A stretch of 64,000 nucleotides of DNA. It comes from Streptomyces sp. ISL-1. GTDB taxonomy: Bacteria; Actinomycetota; Actinomycetes; Streptomycetales; Streptomycetaceae. The notes beneath the pieces are model-generated. The model ran no database searches. It saw only the letters and a list, made by a program, of their open reading frames with translations, and was not told the origin of the DNA. The stretch's first letter is position 1; every line of letters begins with the position of its first letter. Location of the stretch: positions 124,001 to 188,000 of the forward strand of contig NZ_JAGGOI010000040.1 of assembly GCF_018614585.1 (NCBI RefSeq), read 5' to 3'. Below, piece after piece: positions 24,715 through 32,182 of the stretch. A program made the position numbers and the translations under genes.

Positions 24715-25856
24715 GGCTCCCTGTCGCGCTCGTCGCCGGGCTGCACTCCGACGCCCGCAAAGCCGCCGTGGAGCGGCTGCTGGCCACGGTGCCCGGCAGC
24801 GTCGCGCTCCACCATGACCTGTCGACCGCCGCGCGGGGGACGGTCGTACGCAGCGTCCGCGACGCGCACGGCGTGCAGAGCACCGGCGAGACGCCGCTGG
24901 TCAACGACTGCGCCTGCTGTGCGCTGCGCGAGGACCTGGTGCCCGAACTGGAACGGCTCGCGGACGGCGGCACCACCCGGCTCGCGATCGTCGAGCTGTG
25001 GGACTCCGTCGAGCCGAAGGCGATGGCCGAGGTCGTCGCGGCGCACGGCGGCGAACGCCTCACCGTCACCTCGGTGATGACCGCCGTCGACGCGGCCCTG
25101 CTGCTGCCCTACCTCGCCAACAGCGACGATCTGATCGACGCGGGGCTCGCGGCCGCCACCAGCGACCAGCGTACGGTCGCCGACACCTGGGCGCGCCAGC
25201 TGGAGTACGCGCCGGTGCTCGCCGTCGTCGACAGCGAAGGACCTCAGGGTGCTTCCGACGAGGACCGCGCGCTGCTCGCCCAGCTGCACCCCACCGCCCG
25301 CCAAGTGGCCGTCGGCGGAGCCGACTTGGCCGCCGCGGCGCTGGCCGGCTTCGACGTGGAGGCCGCCGCGGCCGCCCAGCACCCGGCCTGTGCCCTGCTG
25401 CCACAGGAGGCGGACGACTGCGGGGTCGGTACGTACGTCTGGCACCGCAGCCGCCCCTTCCACCCGGAGCGGCTCTATCAGGCGCTGGAGGACCTGACCT
25501 GCGCAGCGGCCCGCAGCCGAGGCCGCTTCTGGCTGGCCGACCGCCCGGACACCCTGCTGGCCTGGGACGCGGCGGGCGGCGCGCTCTGTGTGGAGAACGC
25601 GGGCCCCTGGCTCGCCTCGCTGCCGGACGCCGCCTGGGACCTGGTTGCGCCGGTGCGCCGGGCCGCGGCCGCGCTGGACTGGCACCCCGAGCACGGGGAC
25701 TGCTGCCAGCACCTGGTCTTCACCTCGCCGGGCCTGGACCGCGACGGCCTGGAACAGCTCCTCGAATCCTGCCTGTTGACCGATGCCGAGTACGCCGCGG
25801 GCCGCGAGGCCTGGAAGCGGCTGCCGCCCGCCTTCGACTCCCTCCTGGAGGTCTGA
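24711..25856 (+). CDS. CobW/COG0523-like protein with degenerate P-loop, in C- ribosomal operon
   Basis: A 381-residue COG0523 (CobW/ZigA) relative. The metal motif CxCC is intact (C67, C69, C70 in DCACCALRED), and the C-terminal CobW domain is recognisable (GRFWLADRPDTLLAWDAAGG). Where GTPase members have GFLGAGKTT, this protein reads LVAGLHSDARKAAVERLL, so the nucleotide P-loop is missing. A mycobacterial relative in the same operon position (Mrf) is, as I recall, reported to recruit a hibernation factor to zinc-starved ribosomes rather than act as a GTPase. A similar role is plausible here but inferred. Start GTG 24711 overlaps rpmE2; the stop overlaps rpsR. Confidence 0.88.
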   Translation: MRLPVALVAGLHSDARKAAVERLLATVPGSVALHHDLSTAARGTVVRSVRDAHGVQSTGETPLVNDCACCALREDLVPELERLADGGTTRLAIVELWDSVEPKAMAEVVAAHGGERLTVTSVMTAVDAALLLPYLANSDDLIDAGLAAATSDQRTVADTWARQLEYAPVLAVVDSEGPQGASDEDRALLAQLHPTARQVAVGGADLAAAALAGFDVEAAAAAQHPACALLPQEADDCGVGTYVWHRSRPFHPERLYQALEDLTCAAARSRGRFWLADRPDTLLAWDAAGGALCVENAGPWLASLPDAAWDLVAPVRRAAAALDWHPEHGDCCQHLVFTSPGLDRDGLEQLLESCLLTDAEYAAGREAWKRLPPAFDSLLEV

Positions 25857-26098
25857 TGTCCCCCCGCCGCACCGACCCGCGCAAGCCGGTCAAGTCCCGC
25901 CCCAACCCGCTGGGCCGGGCGAAGGTCTCGTACATCGACTACAAGGACACGGACCTGCTGCGGAAGTTCGTCTCGGACCGCGGCAAGATCCGCAGCCGCC
26001 GGGTGACCCGGGTGAGCGCCCAGCAGCAGCGTCTGCTGGCTCGTGCGATCAAGAACGCCCGAGAGATGGCGCTGCTGCCGTACTCCTCCGGCAAGTGA
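25856..26098 (+). CDS. rpsR: 30S ribosomal protein S18, zinc-independent paralogue
   Basis: An 80-residue S18 (VSYIDYKDTDLLRKFVSDRG, then KIRSRRVTRVSAQQQRLLARA). There is no cysteine, unlike the zinc form with its N-terminal CxxC. Last gene of the rightward operon; its ATG shares a base with the upstream stop (TGATG). The 17-bp inverted repeat that follows may end the operon as well as regulate the next gene. Confidence 0.96.
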   Translation: MSPRRTDPRKPVKSRPNPLGRAKVSYIDYKDTDLLRKFVSDRGKIRSRRVTRVSAQQQRLLARAIKNAREMALLPYSSGK

Positions 26099-26101
26099 TG
26101 A

Positions 26102-26142
26102 GTAGGAGATTCCCTACGCTTGACCCGTAGGGAATCTCCTAC
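26102..26142. promoter_or_regulatory. Inverted-repeat operator flanking the -35 of the VOC/ArsR operon
   Basis: GTAGGAGATTCCCTACG (26102-26118) and CGTAGGGAATCTCCTAC (26126-26142) are perfectly complementary over 17 bp. The seven bases between them hold the start of the -35, TTGACC (26120-26125). This is the expected position for autorepression by the ArsR protein two genes on. The same stem can also terminate the ribosomal operon. Confidence 0.8.
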
Positions 26143-26155
26143 CTATCTTGTTCGC
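26120..26155 (+). promoter_or_regulatory. Leaderless promoter of the VOC/ArsR/SRPBCC operon
   Basis: TTGACC (26120-26125), an 18-bp spacer and TATCTT (26144-26149), then exactly six bases to the ATG at 26156. No Shine-Dalgarno. Confidence 0.75.
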
Positions 26156-26530
26156 ATGAACATCACCCACGCCTCATTCGTCACGCTGCCCGTCACCGAC
26201 CAGGACCGGGCCAAGGCCTTCTACAACGGCGTCCTCGGCTTCGAGGTCACCGCCGACCGGGAGATGCCGCCCGGCCGCTGGCTCCAGGTCGCGCCGGAGG
26301 GGGCACAGACCGTCTTCACGCTCTCGGGTCCCGGCATGGGCGGGTTCACTCCCGGCTCCGCGCAGGGGATCATGTTGGTCACGACCGATGTCGACGCCGA
26401 CTGTGCGAAGCTCGCCGCGGCCGGGGTGACCGTGGACGGGCCGAGCGACCTCCCCTGGGGTCGGATGGCCGCCTTCCGGGACCTCGACGGCAACGGTCTG
26501 ATGCTGCTGACGGAGAAGGAAGGCGTGTAG
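26156..26530 (+). CDS. VOC family protein
   Basis: A 124-residue glyoxalase-fold protein: HASFVTLPVTDQDRAKAFYN followed by GVLGFEVTADRE, a second module (GIMLVTTDVDADCAKLAAAG) and the terminal RDLDGNGLMLL motif. Conserved partner of ArsR plus SRPBCC genes in many actinobacteria, where the set is thought to respond to a small toxic molecule. Start at 26156 because the promoter geometry points to it. First gene of the operon. Confidence 0.92.
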   Translation: MNITHASFVTLPVTDQDRAKAFYNGVLGFEVTADREMPPGRWLQVAPEGAQTVFTLSGPGMGGFTPGSAQGIMLVTTDVDADCAKLAAAGVTVDGPSDLPWGRMAAFRDLDGNGLMLLTEKEGV

Positions 26531-26537
26531 ATCCGCC

Positions 26538-26888
26538 ATGAGTGCCACCGGTGCGCGCGAAGCGAGTGAGGACCGGCTCTTCGCCGCGCTCGCGAACGCC
26601 ACCCGCCGCGAGGTGCTGCGGCTGCTGCGCGACACCGGTCCACAGCCGGTCCAGGCCATCGCCGACCACTTCGACATGCGCCGCCCGAGCCTCTCGGAGC
26701 ATCTCAAGGTGCTCCGGGAGGCCGGTCTGGTCTCCGAGGAGCGCGCGGGGCGACAGCGGATCTACCGTCTGGAGGCCGCCCCGCTCGCGGAGGTGCAGGA
26801 CTGGCTCCATCCCTACGAGCGATTCTGGCGCGACAGGCTCAAGGGGCTCGGCGAGCTGCTCGACCGTATGCCCGACGATGAGCCATGA
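26538..26888 (+). CDS. ArsR-family transcriptional repressor
   Basis: A 116-residue ArsR/SmtB winged helix: LFAALANATRREVLRLLRDT, recognition helix RRPSLSEHLKVLREAGLVSE and wing ERAGRQRIYRLEAAPL. No metal-binding cysteines (no ELCVCDL), so it belongs to the non-metal subgroup that is usually paired with SRPBCC genes. The C-terminal helix carries the WLHPYERFWRDRLKGLGELL segment typical of that subgroup. Its stop overlaps the next start (ATGA). It probably binds the inverted repeat at 26102-26142. Confidence 0.94.
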   Translation: MSATGAREASEDRLFAALANATRREVLRLLRDTGPQPVQAIADHFDMRRPSLSEHLKVLREAGLVSEERAGRQRIYRLEAAPLAEVQDWLHPYERFWRDRLKGLGELLDRMPDDEP

Positions 26889-27347
26889 CCTCCCCGTACG
26901 AACGTGACGGCCGGCGCGGTGGCGAGCGTGACGAAGACCTCACCACCATCCGCGTCGACCAGTTCCTGGCCCATCCGCCCGCCAAAGTCTGGCGCGCGCT
27001 GACCGAGCCCGAGCTCATCGCCGAGTGGCTGATGCCGGGTGACTTCCGCCTCGAAGTGGGCCACCGGTACACGGCCCAACACCAACTTCTCCGGCACCGT
27101 CCGGGCCGAGGTCCTGGCGTACGAAACCGAGCGGGTCCGCTGGACCGACGCCATGGGCGCCCGGAACCCCGCCGACTGGACGATCACCTGGACCTTGGAG
27201 CCGGAAGGGCGCGGGACACGTCTCTTCCTTGTACACGAGGGATTCGACCCGGACGACCCGGCTCAGGTCATGGCGCACAAGCTGATGGGCGGCGGCTGGC
27301 GGTCGCAGGTCCTGCAGGCCCTGCGCGAGACGCTGGAGGAGCTGTAA
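26885..27347 (+). pseudogene. SRPBCC (AHSA1-like) gene broken by an internal deletion/frameshift
   Basis: The first frame encodes the normal start of an SRPBCC/AHSA1 protein (IRVDQFLAHPPAKVWRALTE, then EWLMPGDFRLEVGHRYT) up to about 27070. The sequence then continues in another frame with the normal second half (RPNTNFSGTVRAEVLAYETE, ITWTLEPEGRGTRLFLVHEG, end LRETLEEL at 27347). The join HRYT|RPNTNF lacks a few residues that family members have, so bases were lost and the frame changed. The protein cannot be made whole. Third gene of the VOC/ArsR operon, starting in the ArsR stop. Confidence 0.85.
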
Positions 27348-27365
27348 CCAAGGCAACACCCGGCG

Positions 27366-27404
27366 TGCACGTGCATCTGCCCGTGCAGCCGCTCATGCAT
27401 TGGC
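27366..27404 (+). promoter_or_regulatory. Promoter block shared with the ATPase gene, upstream of DUF397
   Basis: A 22-base word at 27366-27387 (TGCACGTGCATCTGCCC plus GTGCA) and GCATTGGC at 27397-27404 recur, in the same order and spacing, on the minus strand at 28424-28385 in front of the divergent-side ATPase gene. The block is about 100 bases before the DUF397 start. Confidence 0.8.
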
Positions 27405-27466
27405 ATATGGAACACGGCTATGATCCGGGACAGTTGACCTGCACCTTGTACCCCGGGAGCGTTCTC

Positions 27467-27700
27467 GTGCACCACGCGTACAACGGCATGGCGGCCACGG
27501 AGCTTCAAGGGGTCGTCTGGCAGAAGAGCAGACACAGCAACTCCCAAGGGTCATGCGTCGAGTTCGCCAAGCTGCCCGGCGGAGACGTGGCGATGCGCAA
27601 TTCACGGCACCCCGACGGCCCCGCCCTGGTCTATACGCCCGCAGAGATAGAAGCGCTGCTGCTCGGCATCAAGGACGGGGAGTTCGATCACCTGGTCTAG
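27467..27700 (+). CDS. DUF397 domain-containing protein (BldB/AbaA-like cluster member)
   Basis: A 77-residue DUF397 protein: WQKSRHSNSQGSCVEFAKLP followed by GGDVAMRNSRHPDGPALVYT, ending in KDGEFDHLV. DUF397 genes sit with an XRE-DUF5753 regulator and a small ATPase in many Streptomyces clusters; the nearby 27792 and 28665 genes complete the trio. Start is GTG at 27467 (HHAYNGMAATEL), with GGGAG upstream; an ATG at 27407 lies in the promoter block. Some such clusters affect development or antibiotic production; direct function unknown. Confidence 0.85.
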   Translation: MHHAYNGMAATELQGVVWQKSRHSNSQGSCVEFAKLPGGDVAMRNSRHPDGPALVYTPAEIEALLLGIKDGEFDHLV

Positions 27701-27791
27701 TCGTGCGAGTCCGTGGCCGCGGTGGTCCGGGGGCGTGGCTGGGTGGCTTCGCGAGCGAGGCGCCGCGGGGGCCGCTCGGCCCGGGCGAGGT

Positions 27792-28310
27792 CTAGCCCAG
27801 CCGGAACAGCGCCCAGACGACCTTGCCCTGCAGCGACCCGGCCAGCGGGTGCCAGCCCCAGCTGTCGCTGAAGGAGTCCACCAGGAACAGGCCGCGGCCC
27901 GACTCGGCGCCCCCGCTCGGGTCCGGAAAAGAGGCGTCCTCGCTGTCGCCGGACGCCCCTGGACTGTCGTGACTGGGATCGCGCACCGCGCACACCAGCC
28001 GGCTGGTCCAGCGCATCAAATGCAGGCGCACTGGCGGATCCTGGGACTGGCGGGTCTCCCGCGGGGTGTCGGCGGGCAGCGCGTGCCGCAGTGCGTTGGT
28101 GACAAGTTCGGAGACGACCAGCGCGACATCGTCGAAACGGTCGCTCAGATCCCACTGCCCGAGCGTCGACTTGGTGAACTGCCGTGCCCCGCGCACCGCT
28201 TCGTAGCGGGCGGGCAGGGCGCACGAGGCCGAGCTGGAGACCGCCGCGGGATCGATGGGGGGAAGCCCCTGCCGTAACGGCTCGAGCATGGTCGATCCAT
28301 TCGGTCCCAT
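27792..28310 (-). CDS. Anti-sigma-type ATP-binding protein (HATPase, RsbW-like)
   Basis: A 172-residue protein with a RsbW/SpoIIAB-like ATPase fold: ARQFTKSTLGQWDLSDRFDD as the first helix, N-box VVSELVTNALRHALP, G1-like VCAVRDPS and G2 ESGRGLFLVDSFSDSWGW. Such proteins are Ser/Thr kinases or anti-sigma factors. In DUF397/XRE clusters they form the third partner. Start at 28310 (MGPNGSTMLEP), with GGGAG ten bases upstream; longer frames enter the shared promoter block. Confidence 0.85.
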   Translation of the reverse strand: MGPNGSTMLEPLRQGLPPIDPAAVSSSASCALPARYEAVRGARQFTKSTLGQWDLSDRFDDVALVVSELVTNALRHALPADTPRETRQSQDPPVRLHLMRWTSRLVCAVRDPSHDSPGASGDSEDASFPDPSGGAESGRGLFLVDSFSDSWGWHPLAGSLQGKVVWALFRLG

Positions 28311-28384
28311 GCGAGGCACTCCCAGGAATCGCGGCTGTGACGCTACAACACGAACGAGCACGCAGGTGCGCGAGGACCATGGTT

Positions 28385-28424
28385 GCCAATGCTCAGGGCA
28401 GATGCAAGGGCAGATGCACGTGCA
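28385..28424 (-). promoter_or_regulatory. Promoter block shared with the DUF397 gene, upstream of the ATPase gene
   Basis: On the minus strand 28424-28403 matches the 22-base word at 27366-27387 with one mismatch, and 28392-28385 repeats GCATTGGC. Part of the word (GCATCTGCCCT) occurs a second time immediately downstream. The block is 75-114 bases before the start codon. Confidence 0.8.
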
Positions 28425-28590
28425 GCTGCCCGAACTGTCCACCCCGGTGCCGGTTCTTGCTCATTTCTTCCGCTGATCTGTTTCACCCCTCTTCCCGAAG
28501 CTGTCTCATTTCCGTAATCGAATGAGTACGGGCTGAAGCTTTTGGTGGCAGAATCCCGGTCTCGGGGTTCGGGGGCGCTCCGCGAGACAG

Positions 28591-28630
28591 GCAACGACGC
28601 ACATCGACAAGCAACGACACACACATCGAC
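28591..28630. repeat. Short direct repeat upstream of the XRE gene
   Basis: GCAACGACGCACATCGAC (28591-28608) and GCAACGACACACACATCGAC (28611-28630) are near-identical and 20 bp apart. They lie 35-75 bases before the start, a likely place for regulator binding. Confidence 0.6.
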
Positions 28631-28664
28631 GTAGCGAGACCTAGCGATGGGGAGGGTTGGAGTC

Positions 28665-29528
28665 GTGACCGCAAGCGAGTCTTCCGGTTCCGTGGTGCGG
28701 CGCATCCTGTTGGGCTCCCAGCTGAGGCGGCTGCGCGAGTCGCGCGGCATCACCCGCGAGGCGGCCGGATATTCCATCCGCGCATCCGAATCCAAGATCA
28801 GCCGCATGGAGTTGGGACGGGTGAGCTTCAAGGCGAGGGACGTCGAGGATCTGCTGACGCTCTACGGAGTCGCCGACGAATCCGAGCGCGGATCCCTCCT
28901 CGGCCTCGCCAAGGAGGCCAATGTCGCCGGGTGGTGGCACAGCTTCGGCGACGTGCTGCCTGGCTGGTTCCAGACATATGTCGGCCTGGAGGGCGCCGCC
29001 TCGCTCATCCGCATCTACGAAGTGCAGTTCGTGCACGGTCTGCTGCAGACCGAGTCGTACGCGCACGCAGTCGTCACCCGCGGCATCCCCGACGCCCCGC
29101 GCGCCGAGATCGACCGCCGGGTCGCGCTCCGCCTGGAGCGCCAGAAGGTCCTCGTCTCCGAGCGTGCGCCCCGCTTCCACGCGATCATCGACGAGGCGGC
29201 CCTGCGCCGCCCGTACGGCGACCGGGCCGTGATGCAGGGGCAGTTGAGGCATCTGATCGACATCTCCGAGCAGTCGAACATCATCCTGCAGGTGATGCCC
29301 TTCAGCTTCGGCGGGCACGCGGGCGAGAGCGGCTCCTTCACCATGCTGCGCTTTCCCGAGTCCGACCTCTCCGACGTCGTCTATCTGGAGCAGCTCACCA
29401 GCGCCCTCTATCTGGACAAGCGCGAGGAGGTCGCTCAGTACGAACGAGTGATGGAGCGTCTCCAGCAGGACAGTCCGGATCCGGCCGAGAGCCGGGATCT
29501 CCTCCGTGGGCTCCTCCAACTCATCTGA
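28665..29528 (+). CDS. XRE-family regulator with DUF5753 domain
   Basis: A 287-residue regulator. The N-terminal helix-turn-helix (LLGSQLRRLRESRGITREAA, then GYSIRASESKISRMELGRVS) is followed by the DUF5753 domain (GLEGAASLIRIYEVQFVHGL, LQTESYAHAV) and its end (QYERVMERLQQDSPDPAESR). Standard partner of DUF397 proteins in Streptomyces. The GTG at 28665 is preferred because GGAGGGTTGGAG lies just upstream; an ATG at 28647 is possible. It is divergent from the ATPase gene. Confidence 0.92.
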   Translation: MTASESSGSVVRRILLGSQLRRLRESRGITREAAGYSIRASESKISRMELGRVSFKARDVEDLLTLYGVADESERGSLLGLAKEANVAGWWHSFGDVLPGWFQTYVGLEGAASLIRIYEVQFVHGLLQTESYAHAVVTRGIPDAPRAEIDRRVALRLERQKVLVSERAPRFHAIIDEAALRRPYGDRAVMQGQLRHLIDISEQSNIILQVMPFSFGGHAGESGSFTMLRFPESDLSDVVYLEQLTSALYLDKREEVAQYERVMERLQQDSPDPAESRDLLRGLLQLI

Positions 29529-29587
29529 AACACAAGTACGATGACGTGACATCAGGCATCTGCTTCTGCAGTAAGGAATCGGATCAC

Positions 29588-31045
29588 ATGTCCTTCTTCA
29601 CCGAGCTGGCCCACCAGTACATCGATGGCGAGTGGAGGCCGGGCAGCGGCTCCTGGGACATCATCGATTTCAACCCGTACGACGGGGAGAAGCTGGCCTC
29701 GATCCCGGTCGCCACCGCCGCGGAGGTGGACCAGGCCTACCGCGCCGCGGAGCGCGCGCAGGAAGCCTGGGGCGCGACCAATCCCTATGCCCGCCGGCTG
29801 GTCTTCGAGCGCGCCCTGCGGATCATCGAGGACCGCGAGCAGGAGATCACCGAGACGATCATCGCCGAGCTGGGCGGGACGCATCTCAAGGCGGCCTTCG
29901 AGCTGCACCTCGCCAAGGAGTTCCTGCGCGAAGCGGTGCAGCTCGCCCTGCGGCCCGAGGGCCGGATCCTCCCCTCGCCGGTCGACGGCAAGGAGAACCG
30001 CGTCTACCGCCTGCCGGTCGGCGTCGTGGGCGTCATCAGCCCCTTCAACTTCCCCTTCCTGCTGTCGATCAAGTCGGTGGCGCCGGCTCTGGCACTGGGG
30101 AACGCGGTGGTCCTCAAGCCGCACCAGAACACCCCGATCTGCGGCGGATCCCTGGTGGCCAAGGTCTTCGAGGACGCGGGCCTGCCGGCCGGACTGCTGA
30201 ACGTCGTCATCACCGACATAGCCGAGATCGGCGACGCGCTGCTGGAGCACCCGGTGCCCAAGGCGATCTCCTTCACCGGCTCCGACAGCGTGGGCAAGCA
30301 TGTCGCCACCGTCTGCGCGGCCAACTTCAAGCGCGCCATCCTCGAACTGGGCGGCAACAGCGCGCTGATCGTGCTGGACGACGCGGACATCGACTACGCG
30401 GTGGACGCGGCGGTCTTCAGCCGTTACGTGCACCAGGGCCAGGTCTGCATGGCCGCCAACCGCGTCCTGGTCGACCGGAGCGTGGAGAAGGAGTTCACCG
30501 AGAAGTTCGTCGCCAAGGTCAAGACCCTGAAGGTCGGCGACCCGGCGGACCCGCAGACCCACATCGGCCCGCTCATCAACTCCTCGCAGGCCGACGCGGT
30601 CACGGCACTGGTCGACCAGACCGTCGAGGCCGGCGCGATCGCGCTGCTGCACGGGACGTCCGAGGGCAATCTGGTGGGCCCGTCGGTGCTGACCGGACTC
30701 GAGGCCGACTCGCCGGTCCTGCAGCAGGAGATCTTCGGCCCCGTGGCGCTGATCGTGCCGTTCGACGGGGAGGACGAGGCGGTCAGGATCGCCAATGACA
30801 CCCCGTACGGGCTCAGCGGCGCGGTGCACACCGGTGACATCGAGCGAGGTGTACGGATCGCCAAGCGGATCAACACCGGGATGATCCACATCAACGACAG
30901 CACCGTCCACGACGAGCCGATCGTCCCCTTCGGCGGCGAGAAGCACTCCGGCAGCGGGCGGCTGAACGGCGAGTCGATGATCGAGGCGTTCACCACGCAG
31001 AAGTGGATCTCGGTGCAGCACGGCCGCTCGCAGTTCCCCTTCTGA
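29588..31045 (+). CDS. NAD(P)+-dependent aldehyde dehydrogenase (benzaldehyde/vanillin dehydrogenase-like)
   Basis: A 485-residue aldehyde dehydrogenase. Catalytic Cys287 lies in YVHQGQVCMAANRV and the general base Glu253 in AILELGGNSAL. The FNFPFLL motif and the EIFGPVALIV motif are present, as is the terminal GGEKHSGSGRLNGE. The pattern VGVISPFNFPFLLS is closest to the aromatic-aldehyde (vanillin/benzaldehyde) subgroup; substrate inferred only. AAGGA precedes the ATG. It is followed by a 15-bp repeat block and a terminator. Confidence 0.93.
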   Translation: MSFFTELAHQYIDGEWRPGSGSWDIIDFNPYDGEKLASIPVATAAEVDQAYRAAERAQEAWGATNPYARRLVFERALRIIEDREQEITETIIAELGGTHLKAAFELHLAKEFLREAVQLALRPEGRILPSPVDGKENRVYRLPVGVVGVISPFNFPFLLSIKSVAPALALGNAVVLKPHQNTPICGGSLVAKVFEDAGLPAGLLNVVITDIAEIGDALLEHPVPKAISFTGSDSVGKHVATVCAANFKRAILELGGNSALIVLDDADIDYAVDAAVFSRYVHQGQVCMAANRVLVDRSVEKEFTEKFVAKVKTLKVGDPADPQTHIGPLINSSQADAVTALVDQTVEAGAIALLHGTSEGNLVGPSVLTGLEADSPVLQQEIFGPVALIVPFDGEDEAVRIANDTPYGLSGAVHTGDIERGVRIAKRINTGMIHINDSTVHDEPIVPFGGEKHSGSGRLNGESMIEAFTTQKWISVQHGRSQFPF

Positions 31046-31061
31046 GCTCTCGGTGACCTCG

Positions 31062-31136
31062 GATCGCCGCGCTCGGGATCTCCGCGCTCGGGATCTCGGC
31101 GCCCGGGATCGCCGCGCCCGGGATCTCCGCGACGCA
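31062..31136. repeat. 15-bp tandem repeat, five units
   Basis: Units GATCGCCGCGCTCGG, GATCTCCGCGCTCGG, GATCTCGGCGCCCGG, GATCGCCGCGCCCGG and GATCTCCGCGACGCA run head to tail between the aldehyde dehydrogenase stop and its terminator. Confidence 0.9.
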
Positions 31137-31171
31137 GGACCCTTGCGGACAGAGACTGACCGCAAGGGTCC
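31137..31171 (+). terminator. Terminator of the aldehyde dehydrogenase gene
   Basis: GGACCCTTGCGG (31137-31148) pairs perfectly with CCGCAAGGGTCC (31160-31171) across an 11-base loop. Confidence 0.75.
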
Positions 31172-31223
31172 GTAGCTTGGTTGTTGTCAGGACGGCACAG
31201 CCAGGCTCGGAAGGGCGGACATC

Positions 31224-31802
31224 ATGGTCACTCACGTTCCCGCAGCGGCCCCCGGTGACGAGCGCGGCGCGCTCCTGTCCTTCGTTGAGGCGCAGCGCGG
31301 CGCGATCCGCCGCTCGGTTCTCGGACTGACCGGGGAGCAGGCGGCGAGCCGCCCGAGCGCCAGCGAGCTCTCATTGTCCGGGCTGATCAAGCATGTCGCG
31401 AAGACGGAGCTGAACTGGCTGCGGATGGCGCAGCAGAAGCAGGGGGCACCTCCCGGAGACAGCTCTGGGGGAGAGAAGGCGCGCAACGAGGAGACCTGGG
31501 GCGACAGCTTCCGGCTTGTCGGTGACGAGACGATCCCGGGGATGCTGGCCTTCTGGGACTCGGTGGCCAGGGAGACCGACGAGTTCATCCACTCGGTGCC
31601 GAGCCTGGATGACACCTTCCCGCTGCCCGACGCGCCCTGGTTCCCCAAGGACGGCGCGGTCTCGATGCGCTGGATGCTGCTGCATCTGGTGGAGGAGGTC
31701 GGCCGGCACGCGGGCCACGCGGACATCATCCGCGAGTCGCTGGACGGCAAGAGCGCGTTCGAACTGGTGGCCATGGAGAGCGGCCGGGACTGGGGCCGAT
31801 AG
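31224..31802 (+). CDS. DinB family protein (DUF664)
   Basis: A 192-residue DinB four-helix-bundle protein. The metal-binding histidines are visible: H57 in LSGLIKHVAKTELNW and the pair in HLVEEVGRHAGHADIIRE near residues 152-163. Actinobacterial members are thiol-dependent (mycothiol) transferases or metal-dependent hydrolases. Substrate unknown. The start ATG is preceded by GGAAGG with fair spacing. Confidence 0.9.
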   Translation: MVTHVPAAAPGDERGALLSFVEAQRGAIRRSVLGLTGEQAASRPSASELSLSGLIKHVAKTELNWLRMAQQKQGAPPGDSSGGEKARNEETWGDSFRLVGDETIPGMLAFWDSVARETDEFIHSVPSLDDTFPLPDAPWFPKDGAVSMRWMLLHLVEEVGRHAGHADIIRESLDGKSAFELVAMESGRDWGR

Positions 31803-31857
31803 CCTCCGCGGGGCCACTCGACGTGTGCGCGCCGCGTAGCTGCCACACGCTGTAAGC

Positions 31858-32091
31858 ATGACCAACGATGCCGAAGAGGCGTTCCACCCCACTCCCGTGG
31901 TCGTTTTCCCCGTGGTGGCGGATGACCCGCCGTTCCGCGTGGTGGAGATCAAGGGGGAGGTGGCCGGGACCGCCCACGACATGCTGGATTTGATCATGCT
32001 GGCGCGCCGGGCGGGGCTGACCCATATCGATTTCGACGATCCCGCTCAGGTGAGATGGGTCGGTGGAGGCCAGTACAAGTGGGTCCCCTGA
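31858..32091 (+). CDS. Small conserved hypothetical protein
   Basis: A 77-residue protein of unknown function with a beta-rich start (PTPVVVFPVVADDPPFRVVE) and the pattern LMLARRAGLTHIDFDDPAQV then WVGGGQYKWVP. The coding bias is strong and the frame is complete. I recall similar small proteins in many Streptomyces but no function. No ribosome site is evident, and CACGCT six bases before the ATG could be a -10. Confidence 0.7.
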   Translation: MTNDAEEAFHPTPVVVFPVVADDPPFRVVEIKGEVAGTAHDMLDLIMLARRAGLTHIDFDDPAQVRWVGGGQYKWVP

Positions 32092-32154
32092 GCAGGAGGC
32101 GGCCAGGCGACCGACCTTCCCGATGGCCTACGGGCAGGGGTGTTGCGCGTACCC

Positions 32155-32170
32155 TAGTCAAAGTTGAATA
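32155..32170. promoter_or_regulatory. PadR operator 1
   Basis: TAGTCAAAGTTGAATA matches the TAGTCAAGTTTGACTA palindrome seen twice downstream of padR. It lies 13 bases before the padR start, placing it for autorepression. Confidence 0.75.
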
Positions 32171-32182
32171 GGAGGGTACGGG

